Positions 19,665 through 30,293 of a stretch of DNA of 64,000 bases are shown in pieces. Position 1 is the stretch's first letter, and each line of letters begins with the position of its first letter. Location: the NCBI GenBank assembly GCA_002355455.1, contig AP017375.1, positions 4,393,640 to 4,457,639 on the forward strand. Reading direction: 5' to 3'. The notes below the pieces were generated by a model. That model was not told where the DNA came from. It made no database searches and saw only the letters and a program-made list of their open reading frames with translations. Source of the DNA: Stanieria sp. NIES-3757 (GTDB lineage: Bacteria; Cyanobacteriota; Cyanobacteriia; Cyanobacteriales; Xenococcaceae). The position numbers were made by a program, and so were the translations under genes.

Positions 19665-22600
19665 TTAGACTTCCTCTTCTTGCATATCCTCCCGATTTAA
19701 AGACTCATAAGTAGGTCGATTAGGAGTACGTCGGGAAGTATCAGCCATCAAATCTACTTCGACATCACGACTACTGCCATCCTCTGAAGTGTCTATTTTA
19801 TGTACAGCGATATCTAATCCTAGCGATTGCAATTCTCGCATTAATACTTTAAAGGATTCTGGTGTACCAGGACGGGGAATAGGTTTACCTTTAACGATCG
19901 CATTTAAAGCTTCGTTTCGACCTTGCATATCGTCTGATTTGACGGTGAGTAATTCTTGTAAGGTATAAGCTGCTCCATAAGCTTCTAATGCCCATACTTC
20001 CATTTCACCGAAACGCTGACCACCTTGTTGAGCTTTTCCGCCCAGAGGTTGTTGAGTGACAAGAGAATAAGGACCTGTCGAACGAGCATGAATCTTATCA
20101 TCGACTAGGTGAACTAGTTTCAGCATATAAGCTTTACCTACAGTGATTGGTCGGTCAAACGGTTCCCCAGTACGTCCATCAAATACTTTGATTTTGCCAG
20201 GATTATCGTCATCAAAGACCCAATTGCGACCTGGTTTATAAGTTGCCTCTTTGATTTTGCCGTGAACGGTTTCTCTGGATGCTTCTTTACCGTACATTTC
20301 ATCAAACGGAGTAATCTTAAATCTCATCCCCAAATGTTCACCAGCCCAACCCAGTAAACACTCAAATACCTGTCCCACATTCATCCGTGAAGGAACACCC
20401 AAAGGATTGAGAACGATATCTACTGGAGTACCATCGGGCAGATAAGGCATATCTTCGATGGGCAAAATTCGTGAAATGATTCCCTTATTGCCATGACGAC
20501 CTGCCATTTTATCTCCGACCTGAATCTTCCGTTTTTGAGCTACATAGACTCTTACAACCATGTTTGCTCCGGGAGGCAGTTCGTCGCCTTGCTCTCTGGT
20601 GAAGACTCGAACATCGACTACTCTACCTTTTTCCCCATTAGGAACTCTTAAAGAGTTATCACGAACATCTCGAGCTTTTTCTCCAAAAATGGCACGTAGT
20701 AATTTTTCTTCAGGAGGCTGGTCAGATTCACCTTTGGGAGTAACTTTTCCGACTAAGATATCTCCTGCTTCTACCCAAGCACCAATATGAATAATGCCTC
20801 GTTCGTCTAGGTTTCTGAGCGCGTCTTCCCCAACGTTAGGAATTTCTCTAGTGATTTCTTCGGGTCCTAATTTGGTTTGTCGTGCTTCAATTTCAAACTT
20901 TTCTACGTGAATGCTAGTATACACATCATCGTAAACTAGTCTTTCACTAATCAAGATCGCGTCTTCGTAGTTATATCCTTCCCAAGGCATATAAGCGACT
21001 AGGATGTTTTGACCTAAAGCCAGTTCTCCCCCTTCTGTGGCAGAACCATCAGCTAAAACCTGACCAGGAACAACCTCTTCTCCAATGTATACTAACGGAC
21101 GTTGATTAAGACATGTATCCTGATTAGACCGTTGATACTTTTGTAATTTATATTCAATTTCTCTTCCTGGTGCAGGGGAATGAGGCTCATTATCTCCTTC
21201 CATGACGCGCACTCGGATCACCTTAGCGTCTAAATAGGTTACGATTCCGTGAGTCCGAGATACAACTACCATCCCTGAGTCTCTGGCTGCTTGTGCTTCT
21301 AAACCAGTTCCTACTAAAGGTCTTTCTGGACGTAACAATGGTACAGCTTGACGCTGCATGTTTGAACCCATTAAAGCTCGGTTAGCGTCGTCGTGTTCCA
21401 AGAAGGGAATTAAACTGGTTGCTACGGAGACAATTTGCATCGGTGAAACCGCTACATAATCTACTTCATCTGGTTTACAAGTTGAAAACTCTTGACGATA
21501 TCGAATGGGCGAACTTTCTCCTAAAATATATCCCTGTTCGTCGGTAGGAACGTCACCAGCAGCTACACGCAAGTCGTCTTCTTCATCAGCAGTTAAATAG
21601 ATCGGATCGCGATCGCGATCCACTCTGCCATTTTCGACTCGATAGTAAGGAGTGGCAATAAAACCAAACTCATTAACTCTGGCATAGGTAGCTAAAGAAC
21701 CAATCAATCCTGCGTTTGGACCTTCGGGAGTTTCTACAGGACAAATTCGACCATAGTGAGAGGGATGAATATCTCTGACTGCAAATCCTGCTCTTTCTCT
21801 GGTTAATCCTCCTGGTCCTAAAGCAGAAAGACGACGTTTATGAGTCAACTCAGCTAAAGGATTGGTTTGATCCATAAATTGGGATAACTGTGATGAACCG
21901 AAAAACTCTTTAATGGCAGCAACTAAAGGTTTAGGATTCACTAAAGCTGCAGGGGTTAGGGTTTCTGCTTCACTTACGGTCATCCGTTCCCGAATAATTC
22001 TTTCTAAACGGTTTAAACCGACCCGAACTTGGTTCTGTAATAACTCTCCTACAGAACGTACTCGTCGATTACCTAAGTGGTCAATATCATCGATACTACC
22101 AACATCAAACTCTAAGTTAACCAAATAATCGATCGCAGCCAAAATATCTGTTTGAGTCAGTACCCTAACTGTATCAGCAACATTCAGACGCAGTTTTTTG
22201 TTTAATTTGTAACGACCAACTCTACCAAGATCGTATCTTTTAGGATCGAAAAATCTTGATTCTAATAACTGCTGTCCACCACTTACTGTTGGCGGTTCAC
22301 CAGGACGTAATTTGCGATACAATTCTAGTAGAGCTTCTTCCTCACTAGGATTTCCTTCTTTGTCCAGAGTCTTTTGATAAAAATCTGGATGTCTTAACCC
22401 ATCAAAAATTTCATTGTCTGTTAGTCCAATTGCTTTTAGCAATACTTGTGCTGATAGTTTACGGGTTTTATCAATTCTGACCCAAACTAAACCATTTTTA
22501 TCTGTTTCAAATTTTAACCAAGCTCCTCGGTTAGGAATTAAAGAAGCAGAATAAGTACGTCGTCCGTTTTTATCTGTTTCTGCTTTGTAATAAACTCCTG

Positions 22601-22979
22601 GAGAACGAACGATTTGATTGACAATAACTCGTTCTGCTCCATTAATAATAAAAGTACCACGGTCAGTCATCAAGGGAAGATCGCCGATAAATACTTCCAT
22701 TTCATTGATGACTCCGGTTTCTTTATTAATTAAGCGAGTCGGTACATACATTTGCACGTTGTAAGTACTATCTCGACTCTTGGCTTCATCTACCGTATAT
22801 TTAGGTTCTTTGAGTTTGTAATTTTCTCCCAAAAAATGTAATTCAAATTTTCCTGTGTAGTCAGTAATTGGAGAAAAACTATTTAATTCTTCAATTAGTC
22901 CTTCTTCTAAAAACCAACGAAAACTAGAACGTTGGATTTCGATTAGGTCTGGTAGCAAATTGTAGGATAAATTAGTCAT
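19665..22979 (-). CDS. rpoB: RNA polymerase beta subunit
   Basis: A 1104-residue full-length beta subunit of the size normal for cyanobacteria. Family blocks are present in order: the N-terminal lobe ([23 protein letters not shown]), the rifampicin-region block ([25 protein letters not shown]), [19 protein letters not shown], the GEPHSP-equivalent and [13 protein letters not shown] in the C-terminal clamp, and [28 protein letters not shown] at the end. The rifampicin block has the usual sensitive-type residues. The start is ATG 22979. It is the first polymerase gene; tatD is 227 bp upstream on the same strand, so a promoter in that gap is likely. Confidence 0.98.
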   Translation of the reverse strand: MTNLSYNLLPDLIEIQRSSFRWFLEEGLIEELNSFSPITDYTGKFELHFLGENYKLKEPKYTVDEAKSRDSTYNVQMYVPTRLINKETGVINEMEVFIGDLPLMTDRGTFIINGAERVIVNQIVRSPGVYYKAETDKNGRRTYSASLIPNRGAWLKFETDKNGLVWVRIDKTRKLSAQVLLKAIGLTDNEIFDGLRHPDFYQKTLDKEGNPSEEEALLELYRKLRPGEPPTVSGGQQLLESRFFDPKRYDLGRVGRYKLNKKLRLNVADTVRVLTQTDILAAIDYLVNLEFDVGSIDDIDHLGNRRVRSVGELLQNQVRVGLNRLERIIRERMTVSEAETLTPAALVNPKPLVAAIKEFFGSSQLSQFMDQTNPLAELTHKRRLSALGPGGLTRERAGFAVRDIHPSHYGRICPVETPEGPNAGLIGSLATYARVNEFGFIATPYYRVENGRVDRDRDPIYLTADEEDDLRVAAGDVPTDEQGYILGESSPIRYRQEFSTCKPDEVDYVAVSPMQIVSVATSLIPFLEHDDANRALMGSNMQRQAVPLLRPERPLVGTGLEAQAARDSGMVVVSRTHGIVTYLDAKVIRVRVMEGDNEPHSPAPGREIEYKLQKYQRSNQDTCLNQRPLVYIGEEVVPGQVLADGSATEGGELALGQNILVAYMPWEGYNYEDAILISERLVYDDVYTSIHVEKFEIEARQTKLGPEEITREIPNVGEDALRNLDERGIIHIGAWVEAGDILVGKVTPKGESDQPPEEKLLRAIFGEKARDVRDNSLRVPNGEKGRVVDVRVFTREQGDELPPGANMVVRVYVAQKRKIQVGDKMAGRHGNKGIISRILPIEDMPYLPDGTPVDIVLNPLGVPSRMNVGQVFECLLGWAGEHLGMRFKITPFDEMYGKEASRETVHGKIKEATYKPGRNWVFDDDNPGKIKVFDGRTGEPFDRPITVGKAYMLKLVHLVDDKIHARSTGPYSLVTQQPLGGKAQQGGQRFGEMEVWALEAYGAAYTLQELLTVKSDDMQGRNEALNAIVKGKPIPRPGTPESFKVLMRELQSLGLDIAVHKIDTSEDGSSRDVEVDLMADTSRRTPNRPTYESLNREDMQEEEV

Positions 22980-23206
22980 GAGGGTTTGGATTGATAAAGA
23001 CTATGGCTGTTGTTTTTTTCGGACTTCTTGATATCTTTGACGAGAGGAAATAATATATAAATTATAAATTTGGTTTTTGCCTCATTAAGAGTGAGTGAAT
23101 GGGAAAGATTGGTTAATAAAGGTTTGATTTGAAAAGAAGACCGACCACTTTTAGTCAAGACTTAGTTGTAGTTAGTAAAGAGCTTGTGAATTTGGATTAA
23201 GAAACT

Positions 23207-23995
23207 TTAGTTAGATTGAGTTAGTTGAATGCCAAAAAGTCGACAGGCATTTTCAGTAGTTTGTTGAGCTATAGTTTCTACCGAAACGTTGCGCAAGGAC
23301 GCTAAAAACTCTGCTACATAACTAACATATGCTGGTTCATTAGTTTTTCCTCGTTTTGGAACAGGAGCCAAAAAAGGACAATCAGTTTCAATTAACAAGC
23401 GATCGCTAGGTACTAATTTAGCTGACTCTTGAATTTGTCGTGCATTTTTAAAAGTTAAAATCCCACTAAAACTTATATAAAAACCTAAATCTAAAAACCA
23501 CTGAGTTTCTGCTTGATTCCCTCCCCAACAGTGCATTACTCCTTTGGGAATTTGATTTTGTCCCAAATCTTGACAAACTTGCTTCAAAATTTGAGCTGCA
23601 TCGCGACAGTGAAGGATAACTGGTTTATTGAGTTCTTTAGCTATTGTCAATTGCGATCGCAGAGCTTGTTTTTGCTGCTCATAATTATCTGCTTTATAAA
23701 AATCTAACCCAGTTTCGCCAATTGCGACTACTCTCTGGTCAGAGCTAGCTAAAGCTTTAATCTGATTAGCAGTACAGTCGGTCCACTTATAAGCATCGAG
23801 CGGATGTAGTCCAACCGCAAAAGACAATTCAGGGAACTGATCCGCTAAGGACTGTATTCCCTGAAATTCTTCTGGCTCTACACAAGAATGAACTAAATGT
23901 ACTACCCCAGCTTGTTGCCAACGCTGTCGCAAAGAGTTTAAATTCCCCTGAAAGACATCAAAGTTGATGTGAACATGGGTATCAATTAACTGCAT
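23207..23995 (-). CDS. tatD: TatD family metal-dependent hydrolase/DNase
   Basis: A 262-residue TIM-barrel amidohydrolase-fold enzyme. Metal ligands are visible: the HxH in DTHVHIN at the N-terminus, E in GETGLDF, H in ILHCRDA, H in HCWGG and D in IETDCPF. Members are Mg-dependent 3'-5' exonucleases or deoxyribonucleases involved in DNA repair or turnover. ATG 23995 (MQLIDTHVH) is preferred over a TTG twelve codons upstream, because other family proteins begin just before the first metal motif. It lies between rpsT and rpoB, an order conserved in cyanobacteria. Confidence 0.93.
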   Translation of the reverse strand: MQLIDTHVHINFDVFQGNLNSLRQRWQQAGVVHLVHSCVEPEEFQGIQSLADQFPELSFAVGLHPLDAYKWTDCTANQIKALASSDQRVVAIGETGLDFYKADNYEQQKQALRSQLTIAKELNKPVILHCRDAAQILKQVCQDLGQNQIPKGVMHCWGGNQAETQWFLDLGFYISFSGILTFKNARQIQESAKLVPSDRLLIETDCPFLAPVPKRGKTNEPAYVSYVAEFLASLRNVSVETIAQQTTENACRLFGIQLTQSN

Positions 23996-24100
23996 TTGCT
24001 GATTATGCTGCCTGCCATAATTACTAAGCAATTTAAACTAAGAGCTGGTGTTTAGTTATGTATAATTTGCTCTGTTACCAAAATACTCCCTGGCTTTTTC

Positions 24101-24397
24101 CTAGGAGGCTTGTGCCGTAAGCTCTTTGAGGGCTTTGGCTAAACGGGCTTTTTTCCTAGCTCCATTATTATTATGTAATACTTTTGTTTTGACTGCTTTA
24201 TCTATTTTGCTGTAGGCTGCCGACATAGCTCGTTGAATTTGCTCCAAGTTATCTTGACTTGGGGTTGCCGAGTAAAGCTCCACTGCATTAAAGTAGTTTT
24301 TCATCAGGGTTCTAATTGCTGATTTATATGCTTTATTACGGAGTCGGTTGCGTTCAGCTATTTTAATGCGCTTGAGTGCGGATCTAGAATTAGCCAC
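24101..24397 (-). CDS. rpsT: 30S ribosomal protein S20
   Basis: A 98-residue Lys/Arg/Ala-rich helical protein with the family pattern ([22 protein letters not shown], then [28 protein letters not shown]). It starts at a GTG. It binds 16S rRNA early in small-subunit assembly. It is divergent from hisD across a gap of about 300 bp and upstream of tatD-rpoB, as in other cyanobacteria. Confidence 0.97.
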   Translation of the reverse strand: MANSRSALKRIKIAERNRLRNKAYKSAIRTLMKNYFNAVELYSATPSQDNLEQIQRAMSAAYSKIDKAVKTKVLHNNNGARKKARLAKALKELTAQAS

Positions 24398-24705
24398 AGT
24401 TTTTTAGAAATAGTTGTTTTGGTTGTAAATATTTATAGAATCAGAAGTAAGATTATAACAATTAAAATTTGCTACAGTCAAGATACAAGTAATAGAATTT
24501 ACCTCTTTAGCTCGATCTTGATTATAGAATATCTCTGGAATTTATGTGTTCTCGGTAGCACGACCAATCTTAAATCCAGGTTAAGCTAGAAGTAAAATAA
24601 AAATTATGTATTAGCGGTTAGTCTAGTCATTACCTAGTGACATTGACGGCAATCGCCAAACCGAAAACTCATTGGGTAGTAGCAAAGAGCGGATATGGGG
24701 ACTAC
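24398..24705. other. Divergent promoter region between rpsT and hisD
   Basis: About 308 bp. It must carry the rpsT promoter on the minus strand and the hisD promoter on the plus strand. The longest hisD frame begins inside it at GTG 24637, but the better start is 24706. I see no hairpin or repeat here. Confidence 0.4.
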
Positions 24706-25998
24706 ATGCTGCGAATAATCACTCAACAAACTGAGGCACAAACAGAATTAAAGCGGATCGGCGATCGCACATTTGATGACGATATGCAACCGAAAGAAGA
24801 ACTGGTGAGGCAAATCATCACTAATGTCAAAACTCAAGGTGATAGTGCCTTGCTGGCTTACACTGAGAAATTTGATCAACAAGTGTTACCTTTAGAGAAA
24901 TTGAAGGTAAGTGGCTCAGAATTAGATGCTGCTTATCAACAAATTTCCCAAGATTTACTTCATGCGATTCAATTGGCGTGTCAAAAAATTGAGGCTTTTC
25001 ATCGTCAAAGAATACCAAAATCCTGGGTACAGTTTGAGGATGACGAAGTTGTCTTGGGTAAACGCTATACTCCAGTAGATCGAGCAGGGTTGTACGTACC
25101 AGGTGGGAGAGCAGCTTATCCCAGCACAGTCTTAATGAATGCTATTCCTGCTAAAGTGGCAAAAGTACCAAAAATTGTCATGGTTACGCCTCCAGGAGAA
25201 GACTTAAAAATTAATCCTGCGGTGTTAGTTGCAGCGCAAGAAGCTGGAATAGAAGAAATTTATCGAATTGGTGGCGCACAAGCGATCGCAGCGTTAGCTT
25301 ATGGAACAGAAACGATTCCTAAAGTAGATGTAATTACAGGCCCTGGCAATATTTATGTAACTCTTGCCAAGAAAATGGTCTATGGCAAAGTTGGGATTGA
25401 TTCTTTAGCTGGTCCTTCTGAAGTATTAATTATTGCCGACCATCAAGCTAATCATGTTTATGTGGCAGCCGATTTATTAGCACAAGCAGAACACGATCCG
25501 ATGGCAGCAGCGGTCTTGTTAACTACTGATGCTAGTTTGGCATACAAGGTACAGCAAGAAGTTAGTCGACAATTAGAAAATCATCCGCGTAAGATTTTGA
25601 CCGAAAAAGCGATCGCTCACTATGGGTTAATTGTAGTAGTAGATTCGTTAGAGACGGCAGCCGAACTATCCAATCTTTTTGCCCCAGAACATTTGGAATT
25701 AGAAGTTAGTGAACCCTGGGATTTGTTAGAACATATTCGCCATGCAGGGGCTATTTTCTTAGGAAGTTCTACCCCAGAAGCGGTAGGAGATTATTTAGCT
25801 GGTCCAAACCATACTTTACCTACTTCAGGGGCTGCTCGTTATGCTTCAGCTTTAGGAGTAGAGACTTTTATGAAGCATTCGAGTTTAATTCAATATTCCC
25901 CTGTCGCGTTGAAGAAAATGTCGAGTACAATTCAAATTTTGGCTCAAGCAGAAGGACTACCTTCCCATGCTGATTCAGTCAGATTAAGAACGGATTAA
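24706..25998 (+). CDS. hisD: Histidinol dehydrogenase
   Basis: Catalyses the last two oxidations of histidine biosynthesis, L-histidinol to L-histidine with 2 NAD+, using a zinc ion. The chosen start is ATG 24706 (MLRIITQQ) with GGGG at a good distance. It gives 430 residues, the usual length, against 453 from the GTG at 24637. Family blocks are present: RYTPVDRAGLYVPGG, TGPGNIYVTLAKK, DSLAGPSEVLIIAD, LLAQAEHDP, FAPEHLELE (catalytic Glu-His pair) and HIRHAGAIFLG. No other his gene is adjacent, as is normal in cyanobacteria. Confidence 0.97.
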   Translation: MLRIITQQTEAQTELKRIGDRTFDDDMQPKEELVRQIITNVKTQGDSALLAYTEKFDQQVLPLEKLKVSGSELDAAYQQISQDLLHAIQLACQKIEAFHRQRIPKSWVQFEDDEVVLGKRYTPVDRAGLYVPGGRAAYPSTVLMNAIPAKVAKVPKIVMVTPPGEDLKINPAVLVAAQEAGIEEIYRIGGAQAIAALAYGTETIPKVDVITGPGNIYVTLAKKMVYGKVGIDSLAGPSEVLIIADHQANHVYVAADLLAQAEHDPMAAAVLLTTDASLAYKVQQEVSRQLENHPRKILTEKAIAHYGLIVVVDSLETAAELSNLFAPEHLELEVSEPWDLLEHIRHAGAIFLGSSTPEAVGDYLAGPNHTLPTSGAARYASALGVETFMKHSSLIQYSPVALKKMSSTIQILAQAEGLPSHADSVRLRTD

Positions 25999-26010
25999 GA
26001 CTAGATTGGG

Positions 26011-26042
26011 GGGTGAACCACTGTAAAATTATTGGTTCATCC
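26011..26042 (+). other. Stem-loop after hisD
   Basis: Arms GGGTGAACCA (26011-26020) and TGGTTCATCC (26033-26042) pair over 10 bp with one G-U, with a 12-base loop. It has no T-run, so it is a weak terminator at best. The longest frame of the next gene would start inside it at 26013, which argues for the shorter start at 26133. Confidence 0.5.
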
Positions 26043-26132
26043 AACTTAAATTGGCTCAAGCTTAATGTTTCTGATTGCTTAAAGATAGTTTTGGCTTCTG
26101 GTTTGTTCGCGATCAATAATTGTTTATCAATC

Positions 26133-26957
26133 ATGGTAATGCTAATTATTTTTACAGATTTAGATGGCACGTTACTTAACCAGGAAGACTATGACTATCA
26201 ACCAGCTATTCCAATTCTCAATCAGCTAAAACAACAACAAATTCCTCTAATCCCTGTTACTAGTAAAACTCGCTCCGAAGTAGAAGGATTACGTCAGCAA
26301 ATAGGTTTGGGCGATCCGTTTATAGTTGAAAATGGTAGCGGTATTTTTATTCCGCAAAGCAGTAGTAACTTGTGGAAAGTTGCTGCTGAAACAAGCCAAA
26401 TCAATCAATACCATTTACATAGTTTAGGCTGTAGCTATAGCAAAGCTAGAGAAGGATTAAACCAGATTGCAGCAGATTTAGGCGAGAATTTACAAGGATT
26501 TGGCGATTTTTCGGAAAAAGAAATTCAATCGCTCACAGGACTTCCTCGAGAAGAAGCAAAATTGGCTAAACAGAGAGAGTTCACAGAGCCTTTTATTACC
26601 CCAAAACAAATTGATGCCAAAATTGTCGAAGATACAGCAGCTAAATATGGATTTAGAGTGCTACTTGGCGATCGCTTTTCTCATTTAATTGATGCTCAAG
26701 CGGGTAAAGGAAAAGCAGTTCGGTGGTTAATGAGTAACTACCAATTATTGGCAGAGGATGAAAAAGTTATTACAGTAGGCTTGGGTAATAGTCCTAATGA
26801 TGTAGAAATGCTTGAAGCTGTGGATATTCCTATCGTTATTGCTTCTGTGCGAGGTGTTCATCCTGGTTTAGTTTCAAGAGGATGGCAAGTAGCTCCTGCA
26901 CCTGGTTCTCAAGGGTGGGCAAAAGCAGTAGCAGCTATTTACGAGCAATACTTATAA
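26133..26957 (+). CDS. HAD-IIB phosphatase, mannosyl-3-phosphoglycerate phosphatase-like
   Basis: About 274 residues. HAD motif I is FTDLDGTLL right after the start, motif II is VTSKTR, and motif IV is GLGNSPNDVEML, with a IIB-type cap between. The pattern fits the MpgP/YedP group, which dephosphorylates mannosyl- or glucosyl-3-phosphoglycerate to the compatible solutes mannosyl- or glucosylglycerate. The synthase is not in the window, so the substrate is inference. ATG 26133 or ATG 26139 is the likely start. A longer frame from 26013 would add about 40 residues of non-family sequence and include the hairpin. Confidence 0.85.
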   Translation: MVMLIIFTDLDGTLLNQEDYDYQPAIPILNQLKQQQIPLIPVTSKTRSEVEGLRQQIGLGDPFIVENGSGIFIPQSSSNLWKVAAETSQINQYHLHSLGCSYSKAREGLNQIAADLGENLQGFGDFSEKEIQSLTGLPREEAKLAKQREFTEPFITPKQIDAKIVEDTAAKYGFRVLLGDRFSHLIDAQAGKGKAVRWLMSNYQLLAEDEKVITVGLGNSPNDVEMLEAVDIPIVIASVRGVHPGLVSRGWQVAPAPGSQGWAKAVAAIYEQYL

Positions 26958-27832
26958 TAGTCTAATCTGCTTTTTATACTTTTGATGATATTGTGGATAT
27001 TTAATATTCATATTTATTTAGGTAAATTGGGTTAAACAATCAAAAAATAAAAAAATAATAGAAAAAACTAATTTCTTGAAAGCTCCCTATAGTTATTCGC
27101 TGATTAAATTACAATTTTTGCGATGGATAGGGGAGTGGGGCAATAGGAAAATAGACTTCTGTAATTTACTTGACGATTAACTATAATATCAGGTTCGTTT
27201 AAACAGTTAAATATTATGGATAACGAGGAGACTTGAAGAAATTTGATTTAAAGTCAACGGTAAACCGATTGTGATCTCGCGCGAAGAATCTCAGCGGTGT
27301 CTGCGTTCACTGCATCTTGGCAGTGATGCTCTAAACTTAATATAACTCGTTAGAGCTAGATTTTAACAAAGAAAAATAGTGCCATTTTAATTAAATTTTA
27401 TTTTAAGCTTCCTTAACTTTATTTTTATAAACTAAAAAAATCAAAATTTTAATATAGAACCCATTTAGTATCTTTTTTATTGAAAATAGAATATTCAGAA
27501 AGCGCGAACATTAAGCAACTTAACTTCAAAATAGGTGTTTCAGAAATATTGATTGACATAATGGCTATACCGAGAAAGATTAAAGCTTGTGGTTACAGTC
27601 AGAGAGATCAAATGGGTTCTATATAAATCAAAAAGCAGAATTTATTTCAGTCTGTTGTGTTTTTAAATCATACTATTTTTGTTTTGTAGGTTATATGGTT
27701 GTCATTTATTTTGTTCGATCATCATCAATCAAATATAGATATCAATAAATTCAAGTTCAATTTTATTTGTAAAAATTAAAACTTTATCTGAAGAAAAAAA
27801 TACCATTATTATTTTTAATTAACCCAAAAATC
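26958..27832. other. 875 bp AT-rich gap with a possible gene remnant
   Basis: No complete gene. At 27247-27345 a plus-strand frame translates as FKVNGKPIVISREESQRC... and stops at TAA 27343. It is bounded by an in-frame TGA at 27244 and is more GC-rich than its surroundings, so it may be the tail of a decayed gene, though I cannot name the family. The rest is AT-rich with several A/T tracts and should carry the promoter of the 27833 gene. No tRNA-like cloverleaf or strong hairpin was seen. Confidence 0.4.
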
Positions 27833-29383
27833 ATGGTAGAAGAACTTAATATTGTTATTAAAAATCAAATAGAATGCTATAAACCAAATTCTACTACAAC
27901 AACAATAGAAGCAATCAAATCAGCTTCCAAAGATACACCAATTATTCTTGATTTTGATGAAACTCTTTTACTTCGCAATTCTACAGCCGAATATCTCAAT
28001 AGTTTACAACCTCGATTAATTGGAGCTTTACTACTTAGAATATTCAACTATTTTCAACCGTGGAATTGGTTACCACCATCTATAAGAGGAAAAAACTCGC
28101 GAGATTGGTTTTTAATTATAGGAACTACTTTACTTTTGCCCTGGACATTATTATTTTGGCAAAACAAAGCCAAACAATTGGCTAAAGATTTTAGTAATAA
28201 AGAAATAATTGCTGCTTTAAATGAAAATAATCAGGCTGATGTTGTAGTTGCTACTTTAGGCTTCAATTTGATTGTTTTACCAATCCTCAAACATATACCA
28301 ATTAATTATAGTCAACTGATTAGTTGTCGTTTTTGGCGAGGTGCAATAGATAGACACAAAGGCAAACTACAAATGGTGATAGATGCTTTAGGAGTTGAAG
28401 CAGTAGAACGTTCACTGGTAGTAACAGATTCTTCTGATGATATACCTTTACTTGCTAAAGCAGCACAACCTTATTATGTAGTTTGGTCACAAGCTAAATA
28501 TACCGTACCTATGAATGATCTTTATTTACCTTTTTTTTATTTAGAAAAAGTAAAAAGACCTGGACAAAAGTATTTATTTAAGGCAATTCTTGGTGAAGAT
28601 TTATTGATTATTTGGTTGAGCTATAGTTGGCTTAGTTACCAACCAATAATCCACGCTTTAAGTATGCTATTGTTGTTAATTTCTTTCTGGTGTATTTACG
28701 AAGTTGGTTATTGGGAAAACGATTTAGTAGCGGAAAAATATGAAGAAAAACCAGTGTTATCTGAAAATTACTACAATTACCAACCAATAAGCAATGTGTG
28801 GCAACCTTGGTTATGGTCTTTTTATTTTGCTGTGCTTGGAATTATTTTATTAGTAGCTAGTCAGAACAAGTTTGTAACTGCCAATTTTAGCTTGGAAAAT
28901 GGGAAAATATTAGCCTTACCTTTAATTAAATGGATCAGTTTTTTAGCGGTAGTAAGAGGTTGTTTTTGGATTTACAATTATGTTAATAAACGTACACGGA
29001 TTTGGTTATACTTTCCATTACAAATTTGTCGATATTTTGGTTATCTTCTGATTACTCCTATTAATCTGGTTGGTACTATTTTATTGGTAACTCAAGTACT
29101 AACACGTTATATGCCTTATGTTCTTTATCGCTATGGAGGAGGCAAAATGGAAAATTGGTCACAGTTACCTAAAAGACTTCTTTGTTGTCTAGTATTTGTG
29201 TTTATACTTTCTGCTTTAACTGTAGGTAGTGGAGATTGTTCTCTAATACTCAATCAACAAGCATTAGCTATATTATTATGGTGTTTTTTACAAGCAGGTT
29301 ATCGAATTTGGCAAGAAGTTCGTCAAATTAAACCAATTTATAGTGATGGTACTAATCAAGTTGCTGAAAAGTTGGCTGATTAA
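27833..29383 (+). CDS. HAD-like hydrolase domain fused to a multi-pass membrane domain (UbiA-like?)
   Basis: A 516-residue two-part protein. Residues about 35-225 are a HAD domain: DFDET at 40-44 (motif I), ATLGFN at 140-145, a conserved Lys region RHKGK at 174-178 and TDSSDDIPLL at 198-207 (motif IV), so it looks catalytically competent. Residues about 250-500 hold about seven to eight hydrophobic segments. Between the second and third is YEVGYWENDLVAEKYEEKP (N296-D297), which recalls the first Asp-rich motif of UbiA prenyltransferases (NDxxDxxxD) but lacks its second Asp. HAD-UbiA fusions are known in polyprenyl-phosphate sugar pathways, so a lipid-linked sugar role beside the exopolysaccharide cluster is plausible inference. 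I cannot name the family with confidence. It is convergent with that cluster. Confidence 0.7.
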   Translation: MVEELNIVIKNQIECYKPNSTTTTIEAIKSASKDTPIILDFDETLLLRNSTAEYLNSLQPRLIGALLLRIFNYFQPWNWLPPSIRGKNSRDWFLIIGTTLLLPWTLLFWQNKAKQLAKDFSNKEIIAALNENNQADVVVATLGFNLIVLPILKHIPINYSQLISCRFWRGAIDRHKGKLQMVIDALGVEAVERSLVVTDSSDDIPLLAKAAQPYYVVWSQAKYTVPMNDLYLPFFYLEKVKRPGQKYLFKAILGEDLLIIWLSYSWLSYQPIIHALSMLLLLISFWCIYEVGYWENDLVAEKYEEKPVLSENYYNYQPISNVWQPWLWSFYFAVLGIILLVASQNKFVTANFSLENGKILALPLIKWISFLAVVRGCFWIYNYVNKRTRIWLYFPLQICRYFGYLLITPINLVGTILLVTQVLTRYMPYVLYRYGGGKMENWSQLPKRLLCCLVFVFILSALTVGSGDCSLILNQQALAILLWCFLQAGYRIWQEVRQIKPIYSDGTNQVAEKLAD

Positions 29384-29490
29384 AACTTGGGTAAGACAGT
29401 TTTTCTATTCAATGGAATAATTGGCTATGCCAAGCAGAATTAACCTCCAGCATTTTGTGAGATGTTTGAGGGGCTTTTAAATTGAGTGGG

Positions 29491-30288
29491 TTAATTTGAG
29501 CTACGATTGATACGCTGACTTAAGTATTCGAGTAAAACTCGATAAGCAAACAATGAATTACCGATGATGTATCTTTTCCACAAACGTTTTGGTTCGGTAA
29601 GTAATCGACTTAACCATTCTAAACCAGCATCTGTCATCCATTGTGGTCCACGGTAAACAGTTTCAGTGTAAAAATCAAGACAAGCACCTAAAGGAAGAAA
29701 AACTTTAGCATTAATTTTGGCGATATTTTCTAAAATCCAACGTTCTTGGAGTGGCATACCAAAACCGATATATAAAACATCAGGTTTAAATTGATTAATT
29801 TGCTCAATTATTACTTCATTTTCCCAACCAGATTTGGCAAAATAACCATGATGTCCTGCTATTCGTAACTGTGGTGCAACTTTAGTTAATTTTGCGATCG
29901 CTTGATCGGTAACTCCTGGTTTACCTGCTAACAAGAATAAAGAAACATTGTTACGTTCGCAAGTCTTAGCTAAGTTTTCAATATAATCAGGACAAGTCAT
30001 GCGGTGTTTTTTATCAACACAATTACCATGTAATTTTGCTCCGAGTAACACACCAAATCCATCACAAAAGACTAAATCTGCCTGATTATAAAAGTTTTTA
30101 TACCAAGATTTTTCCCAGGCAAAATTCATGCCTCGGATATTAACATGGCCGACAATTGTTTTTTGGTTAAATTTAGCAGCCTTAACAATGTATTCGATTA
30201 ATTGACAAACAGTTAATTTATGAAATCTCGTACCAAATAGATGAACTTCTTCAAATTCGTGAGTTTTATTAGTTGTTGTGAGATCCAT
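29491..30288 (-). CDS. WecG/TagA/CpsF family glycosyltransferase
   Basis: A 265-residue GT26-type enzyme. The family blocks are clear: DLVFCDGFGVLLGAKLHG, LFLLAGKPGVTDQAI, PDVLYIGFGMPLQERWI, FLPLGACLDFYTE and the C-terminal basic patch LEWLSRLLTEPKRLWKRYI. Members add ManNAc(A) or a related sugar to an undecaprenyl-PP-linked acceptor on the inner face of the membrane. It starts 5 bp after the stop of the upstream glycosyltransferase, so it is the last gene of the exopolysaccharide operon. Confidence 0.92.
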   Translation of the reverse strand: MDLTTTNKTHEFEEVHLFGTRFHKLTVCQLIEYIVKAAKFNQKTIVGHVNIRGMNFAWEKSWYKNFYNQADLVFCDGFGVLLGAKLHGNCVDKKHRMTCPDYIENLAKTCERNNVSLFLLAGKPGVTDQAIAKLTKVAPQLRIAGHHGYFAKSGWENEVIIEQINQFKPDVLYIGFGMPLQERWILENIAKINAKVFLPLGACLDFYTETVYRGPQWMTDAGLEWLSRLLTEPKRLWKRYIIGNSLFAYRVLLEYLSQRINRSSN

Positions 30289-30293
30289 AGTCT

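Noticed and set aside
20560-22128. Plus-strand frames opposite rpoB
   Set aside because: They are antisense shadows of a highly conserved gene, with Ser/Pro/Arg-rich composition typical of reverse frames.
22976-23158. 60-codon minus-strand frame between tatD and rpoB
   Set aside because: It overlaps the rpoB start, has low-complexity composition and no ribosome binding site. The area is better read as the rpoB leader.
26013-26132. N-terminal extension of the HAD-IIB phosphatase
   Set aside because: It would begin inside a stem-loop and add 40 residues before the catalytic motif, which normally lies at the very N-terminus.
27300-27345. Possible small RNA or tRNA-like sequence in the 875 bp gap
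   Set aside because: No cloverleaf, T-loop or CCA-type end could be found; the GC-rich patch is better explained as coding remnant.
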